From Hadesarchaea archaeon (GTDB lineage: Archaea; Hadarchaeota; Hadarchaeia; Hadarchaeales; Hadarchaeaceae): DNA of 10,001 nt. Below the pieces are notes generated by a model, which worked only from the letters and a program-made list of their open reading frames with translations, searched no databases and was not told the DNA's origin. A program made the translations under genes and the position numbers. The DNA lies in assembly GCA_030601665.1 (NCBI GenBank), contig JAUWBP010000027.1:1-10001 (forward strand). The letters are read 5' to 3'. Shown here piece after piece: positions 1-6,681 of the stretch. Every line of letters starts with the position of its first letter. The first letter of the stretch is position 1.

Positions 1-684
1 GGCATGATCCTCCTTGGTGTCGCCCCATGTACAGCCATGGTGCTGGTTTGGAGTTATTTATCCAAGGGCAACATGGGGCATGCGCTAGTGATGACCGCTA
101 TCAACTCGCTGACCATGCTTTTCCTTTACGCCCCCCTCGCCGCATTCTTGCTGGGAGTGGCACGAATTTCCGTGCCATGGGAAACCATTGCCTTCTCCGT
201 GGGAATCTACATCGGACTTCCGCTGGTAGTGGGCTATTTTTCGAGGAAAGAAATTCTCAAGAGGAAAGGGCACAGATGGTTTGAGGGACACTTTGCCCCC
301 TATCTACACTACGTTTCAATCACCGCTCTGCTGATCACATTGATTGTGCTCTTCAGCCTGCAAGGGGAGGTAATCGTCAGACAACCGCTTATCATCGGAA
401 TGATCGCGGTTCCGTTGTTGATTCAAGTGTTTCTTATATTCGGTATCGGCTATGGTATTTCTAAACGAGTTGGCCTTCCATACGAAGATGCGGCGCCAAC
501 GGCACAGATCGGGGCCAGCGACCACTTCGAGGTTGCAATTGCCGTTGCAGTAATGCTTTTTGGCATCGAATCGGGTGCTGCCCTCGCGACCATCGTTGGT
601 GTGTTGATAGAGGTGCCCGTGATGCTCACCCTTGTAAAGATCTGCCTCAGAACCCAACACTGGTTCCCAGCTAAAGGAGGATGA
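1..684 (+). CDS. acr3: ACR3-family arsenite efflux permease (5' truncated by window edge)
   Basis: Membrane transporter that exports arsenite from the cytoplasm. The reading frame is open to the left edge, so the true start and about the first three membrane segments lie outside; the first ATG at base 4 is internal. The 226 visible residues contain about seven hydrophobic segments (residues about 1-19, 26-52, 61-79, 102-119, 128-152, 163-187 and 192-213). The first carries the family motif around GVAPCTAMVLVW, whose Cys (residue 9 from base 4) corresponds to the membrane cysteine known to be essential in ACR3. The ninth and tenth segments carry IGASDHFEVAIAVAV and SGAALATIVGVLIEVPVM, with the conserved Glu (residue 203). 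Length and motifs fit the bile acid/arsenite transporter superfamily. An ArsR-type regulator follows directly, which supports arsenite as substrate; antimonite is also possible. No frameshift is seen. Confidence 0.9.
   Translation, partial: GMILLGVAPCTAMVLVWSYLSKGNMGHALVMTAINSLTMLFLYAPLAAFLLGVARISVPWETIAFSVGIYIGLPLVVGYFSRKEILKRKGHRWFEGHFAPYLHYVSITALLITLIVLFSLQGEVIVRQPLIIGMIAVPLLIQVFLIFGIGYGISKRVGLPYEDAAPTAQIGASDHFEVAIAVAVMLFGIESGAALATIVGVLIEVPVMLTLVKICLRTQHWFPAKGG
673..680 (+). promoter_or_regulatory. Shine-Dalgarno site that fixes the TTG start of arsR
   Basis: The sequence AAAGGAGG lies inside the last codons of the permease gene and ends eight bases before TTG at 689. It is the strongest ribosome binding site in the window and supports the TTG start over the nearby out-of-frame ATGs at 681 and 684. 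Confidence 0.75.
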
Positions 685-688
685 TGAA

Positions 689-967
689 TTGGCGATTGAT
701 AAACAACTTAGGCTGCTCAAATGCATAGCAGATGCAACGCGATTTCAAATATTGATGACCCTCGAAGGCGGCGAACGCTGTGTGTGCGAGATTATAGAGG
801 AGCTGGGGGAAGAACAATCACTGATATCGCATCACCTGCGAGCTCTGAGGAAGTGCGGCCTCATACGCAGACGACGCGAAGGGAAGAAAATAATGTACCG
901 ACTTGCGGACCCCTCGATATTGGGATTACTAACCAATGTTGAAAAACTCGCCAACAAATTTTGTTGA
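689..967 (+). CDS. arsR: ArsR/SmtB-family arsenic-responsive transcriptional repressor
   Basis: Small cytoplasmic DNA-binding protein of 92 residues, a usual length for the family, that should repress the ars genes until it binds arsenite or antimonite. The start is TTG, five bases after the permease stop and eight bases after a strong AAAGGAGG. The winged-helix core is complete: CIADATRFQIL (12-22), then RCVCEII (30-36), which matches the ELCVCDL metal-site motif of ArsR with Cys31 and Cys33, then the recognition helix SLISHHLRALRKCGL (44-58) and the wing RREGKKIMYRL (62-72). Cys12, Cys56 and the C-terminal Cys92 are further possible thiol ligands. The regulator lies downstream of the transporter, the reverse of the common arsR-first order, so both are probably made from one mRNA. 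The metal specificity is inferred from the CxC motif and the neighbour. Confidence 0.9.
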   Translation: MAIDKQLRLLKCIADATRFQILMTLEGGERCVCEIIEELGEEQSLISHHLRALRKCGLIRRRREGKKIMYRLADPSILGLLTNVEKLANKFC

Positions 968-972
968 GCTAA

Positions 973-1260
973 TTATACACTACTAGCTACGGGTGGGGAA
1001 ATCGCGATCTCGTCCTTGTGCTTGAGCTTGGTGTGGATTCCGCGGATCTGCTGAATTGGTCGGCCGTTAAGCAGGATGTCAAAATACTCCCGGAGCTCCC
1101 CCGTCGTTGGATCCAGAATCGCTTCAACTACCTGGGGGTGACGCCGACTGAGCCTCATTAGCAGAATGTCCATGGTCTCATCCTCGTTTATCGGGACCTT
1201 TATCGTGCTGGTGCCCGCCTTTTCCTGCAAATCACCACGCAACTTGACTACGACTTCCAT
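973..1260 (-). CDS. MoaD/ThiS-like beta-grasp sulfur-carrier protein lacking the C-terminal Gly-Gly
   Basis: 95-residue protein of the MoaD/ThiS fold. Intact members carry sulfur as a thiocarboxylate on a terminal Gly-Gly and supply the dithiolene of molybdopterin or tungstopterin. Visible marks are the N-terminal strand MEVVVKLRGDL, a helix near TMDILLMRLSRRHP (29-42), FDILLNGRPI (60-69) and the C-terminal KDEIAISPPVA (82-92), which matches the usual GDEIAIFPPVAGG. Here the protein ends SPPVASSV: the two glycines are serines (codons AGT AGT, each one G-to-A change from GGT) and one Val follows. Without Gly-Gly, adenylation and thiocarboxylation should fail, so it is either decaying or used without conjugation. 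The ATG at 1258-1260 is four bases after the stop of an aldehyde:ferredoxin oxidoreductase remnant, its usual partner in archaea. It is convergent with arsR; only five bases separate the two stop codons. Confidence 0.75.
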   Translation of the reverse strand: MEVVVKLRGDLQEKAGTSTIKVPINEDETMDILLMRLSRRHPQVVEAILDPTTGELREYFDILLNGRPIQQIRGIHTKLKHKDEIAISPPVASSV

Positions 1261-1264
1261 TCAA

Positions 1265-1486
1265 TCACAGCTTTCGAATGCGGATGGGTTCTGCCGCTAC
1301 GTCTGCTAGACTAAGCTCGCCAAGCGCGGCCTCGGTCGGATTCCAATTAGCTCTCCACTTGCGCATTTCGTAGTATTCTTTTAACATCACATCAAAGTTA
1401 GCAACCTGTCTCTTCCCCGGTCCCCCTGCGTAAATTATCCCAACCATTTCTCCACCCAAAGGCCCAACCGTAGCGATTAGGGGCAA
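1265..1486 (-). pseudogene. Remnant of an aldehyde:ferredoxin oxidoreductase (AOR) gene
   Basis: 73 codons are open, starting at TTG 1484-1486 just inside a TAG at 1490-1492. Intact AOR is a tungstopterin and iron-sulfur enzyme of about 600 residues that oxidises aldehydes with ferredoxin. Residues 21-64 (GGPGKRQV, then FDVMLKEYYEMRKW, then NPTEAALGELSLADVA) resemble the AOR C-terminus, where a GPAKG-type segment is followed by a MLDEYYELRGWD...PT...LEELGL pattern. The usual RGWD is RKWR here, so it looks eroded. Residues 2-12 (PLIATVGPLGG) resemble the N-terminal AOR motif NPLI.ATGPLTG. In another frame just upstream (about 1479-1508) PPENLLAIA resembles the SPEN segment that precedes that motif. 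I therefore infer an internal deletion of most of the gene plus a frameshift. The AOR identity rests on the C-terminal part; the N-terminal part is weaker. A short functional protein is possible but unlikely. Confidence 0.6.
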
Positions 1487-1503
1487 TCGCTAAAAGGTTT
1501 TCG

Positions 1504-1522
1504 GGTGGCCAGGAAAGCCACC
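1504..1522. repeat. Short inverted repeat upstream of the argG promoter
   Basis: GGTGGC (1504-1509) and GCCACC (1517-1522) are perfect 6-base arms around a 7-base spacer, with a further TCG/CGA match outside (1501-1503 and 1526-1528) across a 3-base bulge. It ends 11 bases before the argG TATA-like box. It could be an operator or a hairpin, or simply a leftover of the decayed oxidoreductase gene. Nothing like it was seen before the other arg genes. Confidence 0.3.
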
Positions 1523-1533
1523 ATCCGAATAAG

Positions 1534-1542
1534 TTTAAATTA
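1534..1542 (+). promoter_or_regulatory. argG TATA box
   Basis: TTTAAATTA in a purely AT-rich stretch, after AATAAG, lies 25 bases before the first argG ATG. By the usual archaeal spacing, transcription should begin near 1560-1566, so argG mRNA is leaderless or nearly so. No Shine-Dalgarno sequence precedes the gene. Confidence 0.6.
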
Positions 1543-1558
1543 AACTAAGATAATAAAA

Positions 1559-2761
1559 ATGGATGAGAAAATGGATGAGAAAATGGCCGAAAAGATTGTG
1601 CTCGCATTTTCCGGCGGTCTAGACACCAGCTTTTGTGTGGTTTACCTTAAAGAAGAAAGAAAGTTCGATGTGATCACCGCTACAATAGACACGGGTGGGC
1701 TTAGTAAGGAGGAGCTGAAATACGTTGAAAATCGCTCTAAAGAGCTCGGGGCAGTAGAGCACTATCTCATCGATGCAAAGACGGAGATATTCGATGAGAT
1801 AATCTCCAACATAATCAAGGCCAATGCGCTGTACCAGGGGGTTTATCCACTCATGTGCTCCGACCGCTACACCATCGCGAAGCACCTAATCGACATCGCT
1901 AAAAAGGAAAGTGCCAACGCGGTTGCACATGGATGCACCGGTGCCGGAAATGATCAAGTGCGAATCGATGTCACCGTGATGAGCTTGGTCCCAGAACTCA
2001 AAATAATCGCCCCGATCCGCGAGTTAGGCATGCGGCGACAACAGGAGATAGAATACTTGGAGAAGAAAGGGTTCAAAGTAAAAAGTGAGACTAAAAAGTA
2101 TACCATCAACGAAAACGTGTTTGGGCGCACCATATCTGGCTCGGAGATAGACGAAAACAAGGCGCCGAGCGAAGAAATATGGGTGATGACCAAAGTTCAG
2201 AAGAAAGAACCCGAGCGCGTCAAGATCTCCTTTAAAAAGGGCGTCCCCACCGCAATAAACGGCAAGATGATGCACGGGATAGAGATTCTGCGGAAGCTCA
2301 ACGAAATGGCGGGAGCACACGGATATGGAAGAAGGTTGTATGTGGAAGACGAGACCCTCGGGATAAAAGGGTATCAAGCCTTCGAAGCACCTGGGATGCT
2401 CTTACTCATAGAGTCTCACAGAGCACTAGAGAGGCTCGTACTCACGCACCATCAACTCAACACCAAAGCACCCTTGGAAAATATCTACGCCGATTTGTCT
2501 TATCGCGGCCTATTTTATGAACCGGTGATGCGGAATATCGAAAAGTTCGTGGATTCCACCCAAGAAGTTGTGACCGGAGATGTCACAATGCGATTGCACA
2601 ACATGAGCGCGATGCAGGAAAGCGTTTCTTCCCCATACTCCCTAGTGCGAGAAGACATAGCACGCTACGCACAGACGGCGGGCTGGAAGGGGACAGACGC
2701 GGAGTCGTTCATCAAAATGTACGGATTACAGCAGAGAATCGCTTGGGCTAGAAAAAAGTGA
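1559..2761 (+). CDS. argG: Argininosuccinate synthase
   Basis: Cytoplasmic enzyme that joins citrulline and aspartate with ATP to give argininosuccinate, the second-last step of arginine synthesis. At 400 residues it has the normal length. The N-type ATP pyrophosphatase loop FSGGLDTS is at 17-24, and the conserved AHGCTGAGNDQVR is at 123-135. The family's SEID..KAPSEE segment is present as SEIDENKAPSEEIW. Three in-frame ATGs (1559, 1571, 1583) precede KIVLAFSGG because 12 bases are duplicated, giving MDEKMDEKMAEK; the start is therefore uncertain by up to eight residues. The TATA box position is tight for 1559 and fits 1571 better. The gene is followed by 58 bases and an own promoter for argH. 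It looks somewhat more AT-rich than argH, argC and argJ. Confidence 0.95.
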   Translation: MDEKMDEKMAEKIVLAFSGGLDTSFCVVYLKEERKFDVITATIDTGGLSKEELKYVENRSKELGAVEHYLIDAKTEIFDEIISNIIKANALYQGVYPLMCSDRYTIAKHLIDIAKKESANAVAHGCTGAGNDQVRIDVTVMSLVPELKIIAPIRELGMRRQQEIEYLEKKGFKVKSETKKYTINENVFGRTISGSEIDENKAPSEEIWVMTKVQKKEPERVKISFKKGVPTAINGKMMHGIEILRKLNEMAGAHGYGRRLYVEDETLGIKGYQAFEAPGMLLLIESHRALERLVLTHHQLNTKAPLENIYADLSYRGLFYEPVMRNIEKFVDSTQEVVTGDVTMRLHNMSAMQESVSSPYSLVREDIARYAQTAGWKGTDAESFIKMYGLQQRIAWARKK

Positions 2762-2785
2762 AGTACTCCATTTCGATGAAAATAT

Positions 2786-2800
2786 CAAACTTTTTATGTA
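2786..2800 (+). promoter_or_regulatory. argH promoter (CAAAC + TTTTTATGTA), leaderless
   Basis: CAAAC followed by TTTTTATGTA reads as an archaeal BRE/TATA pair. The box centre is about 25 bases before the GTG at 2820, so the mRNA should begin at or within a base or two of the start codon. The argJ promoter has the same CAAACTTT core. Confidence 0.6.
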
Positions 2801-2819
2801 AACCCGCTAACAACATCTC

Positions 2820-4328
2820 GTGACGAAGCAGGTGCCGGTGTTAGAGATGTTACGCAAAGGGCGATTCGAGCGGCCGATGGAACCTCTCGCCGCTGAATAC
2901 ACCTCCTCGATGCAGGCCGACATGCGGATTTTCTACTCAGTTGTGCAGGTCAACCTAGCGCACATTATCATGCTCGCGGAACGGCGAATCATCACCGAGC
3001 AGGATGCAGCCGCCATCCTCCGGGCACTCTACGAACTCCATGAGCGCGGCGTTGAAGGGTTGGACCTCCGACCAGAGCTCGAGGACATTCACATGGCGGT
3101 GGAGGAATTCGTGATTAAGGCGACGAGTGAGGAAGTTGGGGGTAAGCTCAACACCGCGAAGAGCCGCAACGATCAAGTTGCCACGGCTATCCGCCTGACC
3201 CTGCGCAAGGGCTTATTCAACGTTGAGGAGATGCTGCTCGAACTCGTGGGTGCTTTGGTCGCGCTCGCCGAGAAAAATACCGATGTGATAATGCCCGGCT
3301 ACACTCACCTTCAGGTCGCACAGCCCACGACCTTCGCCCATTGGCTTACCGCCCACGCCTCCGCCATCATCCGCGATGTCGAGCGCATTGAGCAGGCCTA
3401 CGATGCCGCGAACTCCTGCGTGATGGGGGCCTGTGCGCTCGCGGGGACGAGCTTCCCCATCGATCGCATGCGGGTAGCGCATATGTTGGGCTTCAAGCGC
3501 ATCGACGAGAATACCATGGATGCCATCAGCTCACGCGACTTCGCCCTGCAGGTCATGAGCTCCCTAGCGATCGCAATGGTTAACCTCAGCAGGCTGGCCG
3601 AGGAGCTCATGCTTTGGGGCTCGGCGGAGTTCGACATGATCGAGCTGCCCGAGGAATTCGCGGCGACGAGCAGCATCATGCCTCAGAAGAAGAACCCAGT
3701 CGTTGCCGAACTTGCGCGCGCAAAGGCCGGGCGTGTCTTCGGGAATCTTTCAGGGGCCCTCGCGGTGATGAAGGCCCTCCCCCAATCCTACAACCTCGAC
3801 CTTCAGGACTTGACACCCTCGCTGTGGAACTCCGTTGATGAAACGAGAGACAGCGTGGGGGTGATGGCAAAACTGATCTATGCAATCGAGCCGAATCGAG
3901 AAACGATGCGCAAGCGAGCCGAAGGAGGGTTCGCGGCCGCTACGGAACTTGCCGACACGCTCGTGCGGAAGGTAGGGTTGGCCTTCAGGGATGCCCACGC
4001 GATCGTTGGAAAGATGGTCGCCCGCGCAACTAATGAGAGCCGAGGCCCAGGGGAGCTGAACATCGAGGACCTGCAGGCGGCATCGAAAGAGGTTCTGAAC
4101 AAAGAGGTCCATCTCAAGCCCGAGGAGCTAAAAGAAGCACTCGACCTCGATAAGTGCATCGCGGCCCGGGATCTACCGGGCGGCCCAGCTCCGAAAGCCG
4201 TTCAGGGACAGCTCAAGACCCTGAAGCAGGATGTGAATAACCACGCAAAGCTCATGCGCGCCCGAATGCGGGCAATTACAAAAGCAGAAGTGAAGTTATT
4301 GAAGGAAGCTCGAAGGCGTTCGCGATGA
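2820..4328 (+). CDS. argH: Argininosuccinate lyase
   Basis: Cytoplasmic enzyme of the fumarase/aspartase superfamily that splits argininosuccinate into arginine and fumarate, the last step of the pathway. It has 502 residues, slightly longer than the common 460-490. Visible motifs are NTAKSRNDQVATAIRL (family form HTGRSRNDQ), GYTHLQVAQPTTFAHW with the catalytic Thr162-His163 pair, and the signature SSIMPQKKNP (284-293), in which Ser285 is the catalytic base. The C-terminal LPGGPAP is also typical. The GTG start at 2820 is favoured because a TATA box lies at leaderless distance; ATG 2847 (residue 10, MLRKGRF) matches where many relatives begin and is the alternative. The stop overlaps the argC start as ATGA, so argH and argC are co-transcribed and translationally coupled. 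Confidence 0.95.
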   Translation: MTKQVPVLEMLRKGRFERPMEPLAAEYTSSMQADMRIFYSVVQVNLAHIIMLAERRIITEQDAAAILRALYELHERGVEGLDLRPELEDIHMAVEEFVIKATSEEVGGKLNTAKSRNDQVATAIRLTLRKGLFNVEEMLLELVGALVALAEKNTDVIMPGYTHLQVAQPTTFAHWLTAHASAIIRDVERIEQAYDAANSCVMGACALAGTSFPIDRMRVAHMLGFKRIDENTMDAISSRDFALQVMSSLAIAMVNLSRLAEELMLWGSAEFDMIELPEEFAATSSIMPQKKNPVVAELARAKAGRVFGNLSGALAVMKALPQSYNLDLQDLTPSLWNSVDETRDSVGVMAKLIYAIEPNRETMRKRAEGGFAAATELADTLVRKVGLAFRDAHAIVGKMVARATNESRGPGELNIEDLQAASKEVLNKEVHLKPEELKEALDLDKCIAARDLPGGPAPKAVQGQLKTLKQDVNNHAKLMRARMRAITKAEVKLLKEARRRSR

Positions 4329-5353
4329 CGGTCACGGCTGCGGTGGTCGGGGCATCGGGCTACGCTGGCGTGGAACTTTTCAGGTTGCTTGTGAGCCACC
4401 CTGAGGTGAAACTCGTTTGGGCCTACGACATCCGCAACGTCGGGAAGCGGGTGAGCGAGGTCCACCCGAACCTCCGGGGCTTGGTCGACATGAAAATCGC
4501 CGAACCTGATTATTTAAAAATCGGAAAGATTGCCAAGGTGGTCTTCGTCGCCACCCCTCACGGCATCGCGATGAAGTTCGTTCCAAAGTTGCTCAAGGGT
4601 GGAGCGAAGGTTGTGGACTTGAGTGCGGACTACAGGTTCGAGGATGTCGGGATATTCGGGCGCCACTACGTCAAACACGAGAGCCCGCAGGTCAAGGGTG
4701 TGTATGGACTACCGGAGCTCCATCGCGCAAAGATCAAACGTGCGAAACTCGTTGCGAACCCGGGGTGCTTCCCGACGGCTGCCATCCTCAGCGTGGCACC
4801 ATTGATCAAGCGACGCCTAATCGATTTAGACCACATTGTCATCGACGCCAAGACCGGAACCTCTGGAGCCGGAGCCGCCCCAAGCGAGGTGACCCACCAC
4901 CCTGTCACGGGTGCAAACATTCGGGCTTACGCCGCGACCACTCACCGCCACACTCCCGAAATCAACCAAGAGCTGAGCAAGCTGGCGGGGCAAAAGGTCG
5001 AAACCCACTTTACCCCCTACCTCATCCCTATCGTGCGAGGCATTCTCTCTACAGCGCATGTTTTCCTTCGCAAGCCGACCAGCGTGAAAGCCTTGCTCGG
5101 GCTCTACCGCAAGTTCTACGCGGGCGAACCATTCGTGCGAGTGCTCGAGGAGCTGCCGCAGGTAAACTTCGTGGTTGGATCAAACTACTGCGATATAGGG
5201 TTCGAGCTCGATGCGAGGAGAAATAGGTTGGTCGTGGTCGCTGCTATCGATAACCTCATCAAAGGCGCTTCAGGACAGGCAATCCAGAATATGAACCTGA
5301 TGTTCGGGTTTGATGAAACAAGAGGGATAGAAGCCCCGGCGCTGAGGCCTTGA
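4325..5353 (+). CDS. argC: N-acetyl-gamma-glutamyl-phosphate reductase
   Basis: Cytoplasmic NADPH-dependent enzyme that reduces N-acetylglutamyl phosphate to the semialdehyde, the step between ArgB and ArgD. At 342 residues it has the normal length. The N-terminal Rossmann motif VVGASGYAGVEL is near 8-19. The catalytic cysteine Cys148 sits in ANPGCFPTAA, TGTSGAGAAPS follows, and HRHTPEI (207-213) carries the catalytic histidine. It could in principle act on a LysW-bound substrate, as LysY does in some archaea, but ArgJ nearby and the lack of any LysW gene favour the acetylated substrate. The ATG overlaps the argH stop by four bases (ATGA). A 95-base gap with a new promoter then separates it from argJ. 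Confidence 0.95.
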   Translation: MTVTAAVVGASGYAGVELFRLLVSHPEVKLVWAYDIRNVGKRVSEVHPNLRGLVDMKIAEPDYLKIGKIAKVVFVATPHGIAMKFVPKLLKGGAKVVDLSADYRFEDVGIFGRHYVKHESPQVKGVYGLPELHRAKIKRAKLVANPGCFPTAAILSVAPLIKRRLIDLDHIVIDAKTGTSGAGAAPSEVTHHPVTGANIRAYAATTHRHTPEINQELSKLAGQKVETHFTPYLIPIVRGILSTAHVFLRKPTSVKALLGLYRKFYAGEPFVRVLEELPQVNFVVGSNYCDIGFELDARRNRLVVVAAIDNLIKGASGQAIQNMNLMFGFDETRGIEAPALRP

Positions 5354-5405
5354 CGAAAATCGCACATTCGCCCTTTAACAAACAACAACTTTTCACTTTT
5401 CCCAG

Positions 5406-5416
5406 CAAACTTTAAA
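5406..5416 (+). promoter_or_regulatory. argJ promoter (CAAAC + TTTAAA)
   Basis: CAAACTTTAAA repeats the argH promoter core. Counting the same distance as in argH places the transcript start near 5440, about nine bases before the argJ ATG, so the leader is very short and has no Shine-Dalgarno. T-rich runs just upstream (5390-5402, two TTTT tracts) could end the argHC transcript. Confidence 0.5.
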
Positions 5417-5448
5417 GATGCCCTCGCTCCCTTGAGATTGGTGTCCGC

Positions 5449-6681
5449 ATGATTACGGTGCTCGAGGGTGGCGTGACGAGGGTACCTGGATTTCTCGCAG
5501 CCGGTGTGCGGGCGGGGATCAAGCGCCGCGGGCTGGACCTGATGCTACTCGCCAGCGAGGACGGCCCCGTTGTCGCGGCGGGGGCTTTCACGACTAACCT
5601 GATCAAGGGTGCACCCCTTCTCGTGACGATGAAACACGTGAAGAACGGCGAGCTTGCAGCGATAGTCGCGAACTCCGGGAGCGCGAACGCGTATACAGGC
5701 AAGCGGGGGTTGCGGGACGCGCGCCGGATGACCCGCCTCGTGGCGCGCCTGCTGAAACTCCGTACCGGTGACATCGCCGTTGCATCAACGGGTCTGATAG
5801 GCTTACGTTTGCCCATGCGGAAGATCGAGACCGGAATCCGCGCTGCCGTCGAAGAGCTCTTGAACTCGCGCGAGGCGAGCCTGAATGCAGTAAAGGCAAT
5901 CATGACCACCGACACCACGCCTAAGGAAATTGCAGTTCGAGTCGACCTCGGTGATGGAACACCCGTAACCATCGCGGGCATAGCGAAAGGCGCCGGCATG
6001 ATCCACCCAAATCTACAAACTGCAACCATGCTCGCATTCATCGTCACCGACGCCGCGGTGAGCCCTGCGGCGCTCCGGGCCGCGCTCCAGAATTCGATTG
6101 ACCAAAGCTTCAACATGATCAACATCGACAACGAAACCAGCACTAACGATATGGTGCTCGCGCTCGCGAACGGGCGAGCGAAAAATCGTTCCATCACGCT
6201 TAAACACCAGGATAAGCGGTTCCAGGCCGGGCTCGACGAGGTGCTCACCGAGCTTGCTTGGATGATGGCCAAGGATGGAGAAGGGGCTTCGCACTTGATC
6301 GAGGTTCAAGTGAAAAACGCGCGAAATAAGGGGGACGCGCGCCGTGCCGCCCTAGCTGTTGCCGGATCGAACTTAGTCAAGGCCGCGATATTCGGGCGTG
6401 ACCCAAACTACGGGCGGGTCATCGCCGCGCTCGGCTACTCGGGGGCATCGTTCGACCCATCCAAACTCAGCTTGGAACTCGTGAGCGATCGGGGGCGCGT
6501 CAATCTCGTCAAGCGCGGCAAGCCGAGGCCTTGGCGAGCGATCGGACGGGCGCGCGACCTGATGCGCAGCAAAGAGATCGAAATCCACGTCGACCTCGCC
6601 GCTGGAAAAGCCTGCGCCACGGCTTGGGGATGCGACTTGACCTACGACTACGTGCGGATAAATTCCCGTTATACTACGTAG
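5449..6681 (+). CDS. argJ: Glutamate N-acetyltransferase (ornithine acetyltransferase)
   Basis: Moves the acetyl group from N-acetylornithine to glutamate, releasing ornithine and renewing N-acetylglutamate; some members also use acetyl-CoA, which the sequence alone cannot decide. At 410 residues it has family length. Motifs are NSGSANAYTG (near 75-84), ASTGLIG with the Thr114-Gly115 oxyanion pair, KGAGMIHPN (180-188) and the nucleophile region LQTATMLAF. The precursor should cut itself before Thr193 (in ATML) to give alpha (1-192) and beta (193-410) chains. Here LQTATML replaces the usual MATML, which looks like two extra residues before the nucleophile. INIDNETSTND and the C-terminal YVRINSRYTT are typical. 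Own promoter upstream; an AT-rich, foreign-looking segment follows the stop. Confidence 0.95.
   Translation: MITVLEGGVTRVPGFLAAGVRAGIKRRGLDLMLLASEDGPVVAAGAFTTNLIKGAPLLVTMKHVKNGELAAIVANSGSANAYTGKRGLRDARRMTRLVARLLKLRTGDIAVASTGLIGLRLPMRKIETGIRAAVEELLNSREASLNAVKAIMTTDTTPKEIAVRVDLGDGTPVTIAGIAKGAGMIHPNLQTATMLAFIVTDAAVSPAALRAALQNSIDQSFNMINIDNETSTNDMVLALANGRAKNRSITLKHQDKRFQAGLDEVLTELAWMMAKDGEGASHLIEVQVKNARNKGDARRAALAVAGSNLVKAAIFGRDPNYGRVIAALGYSGASFDPSKLSLELVSDRGRVNLVKRGKPRPWRAIGRARDLMRSKEIEIHVDLAAGKACATAWGCDLTYDYVRINSRYTT

Noticed and set aside
316..726. Minus-strand open frame of 136 codons opposite the permease and arsR
   Set aside because: It overlaps the conserved transmembrane segments of the permease in antisense, and its translation looks like no known protein.
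5412..6272. Long minus-strand open frame of 286 codons opposite argJ
   Set aside because: It is Ser/Arg/Ala-rich with no recognisable motif and lies wholly opposite a clearly functional ArgJ; a GC-rich shadow frame.
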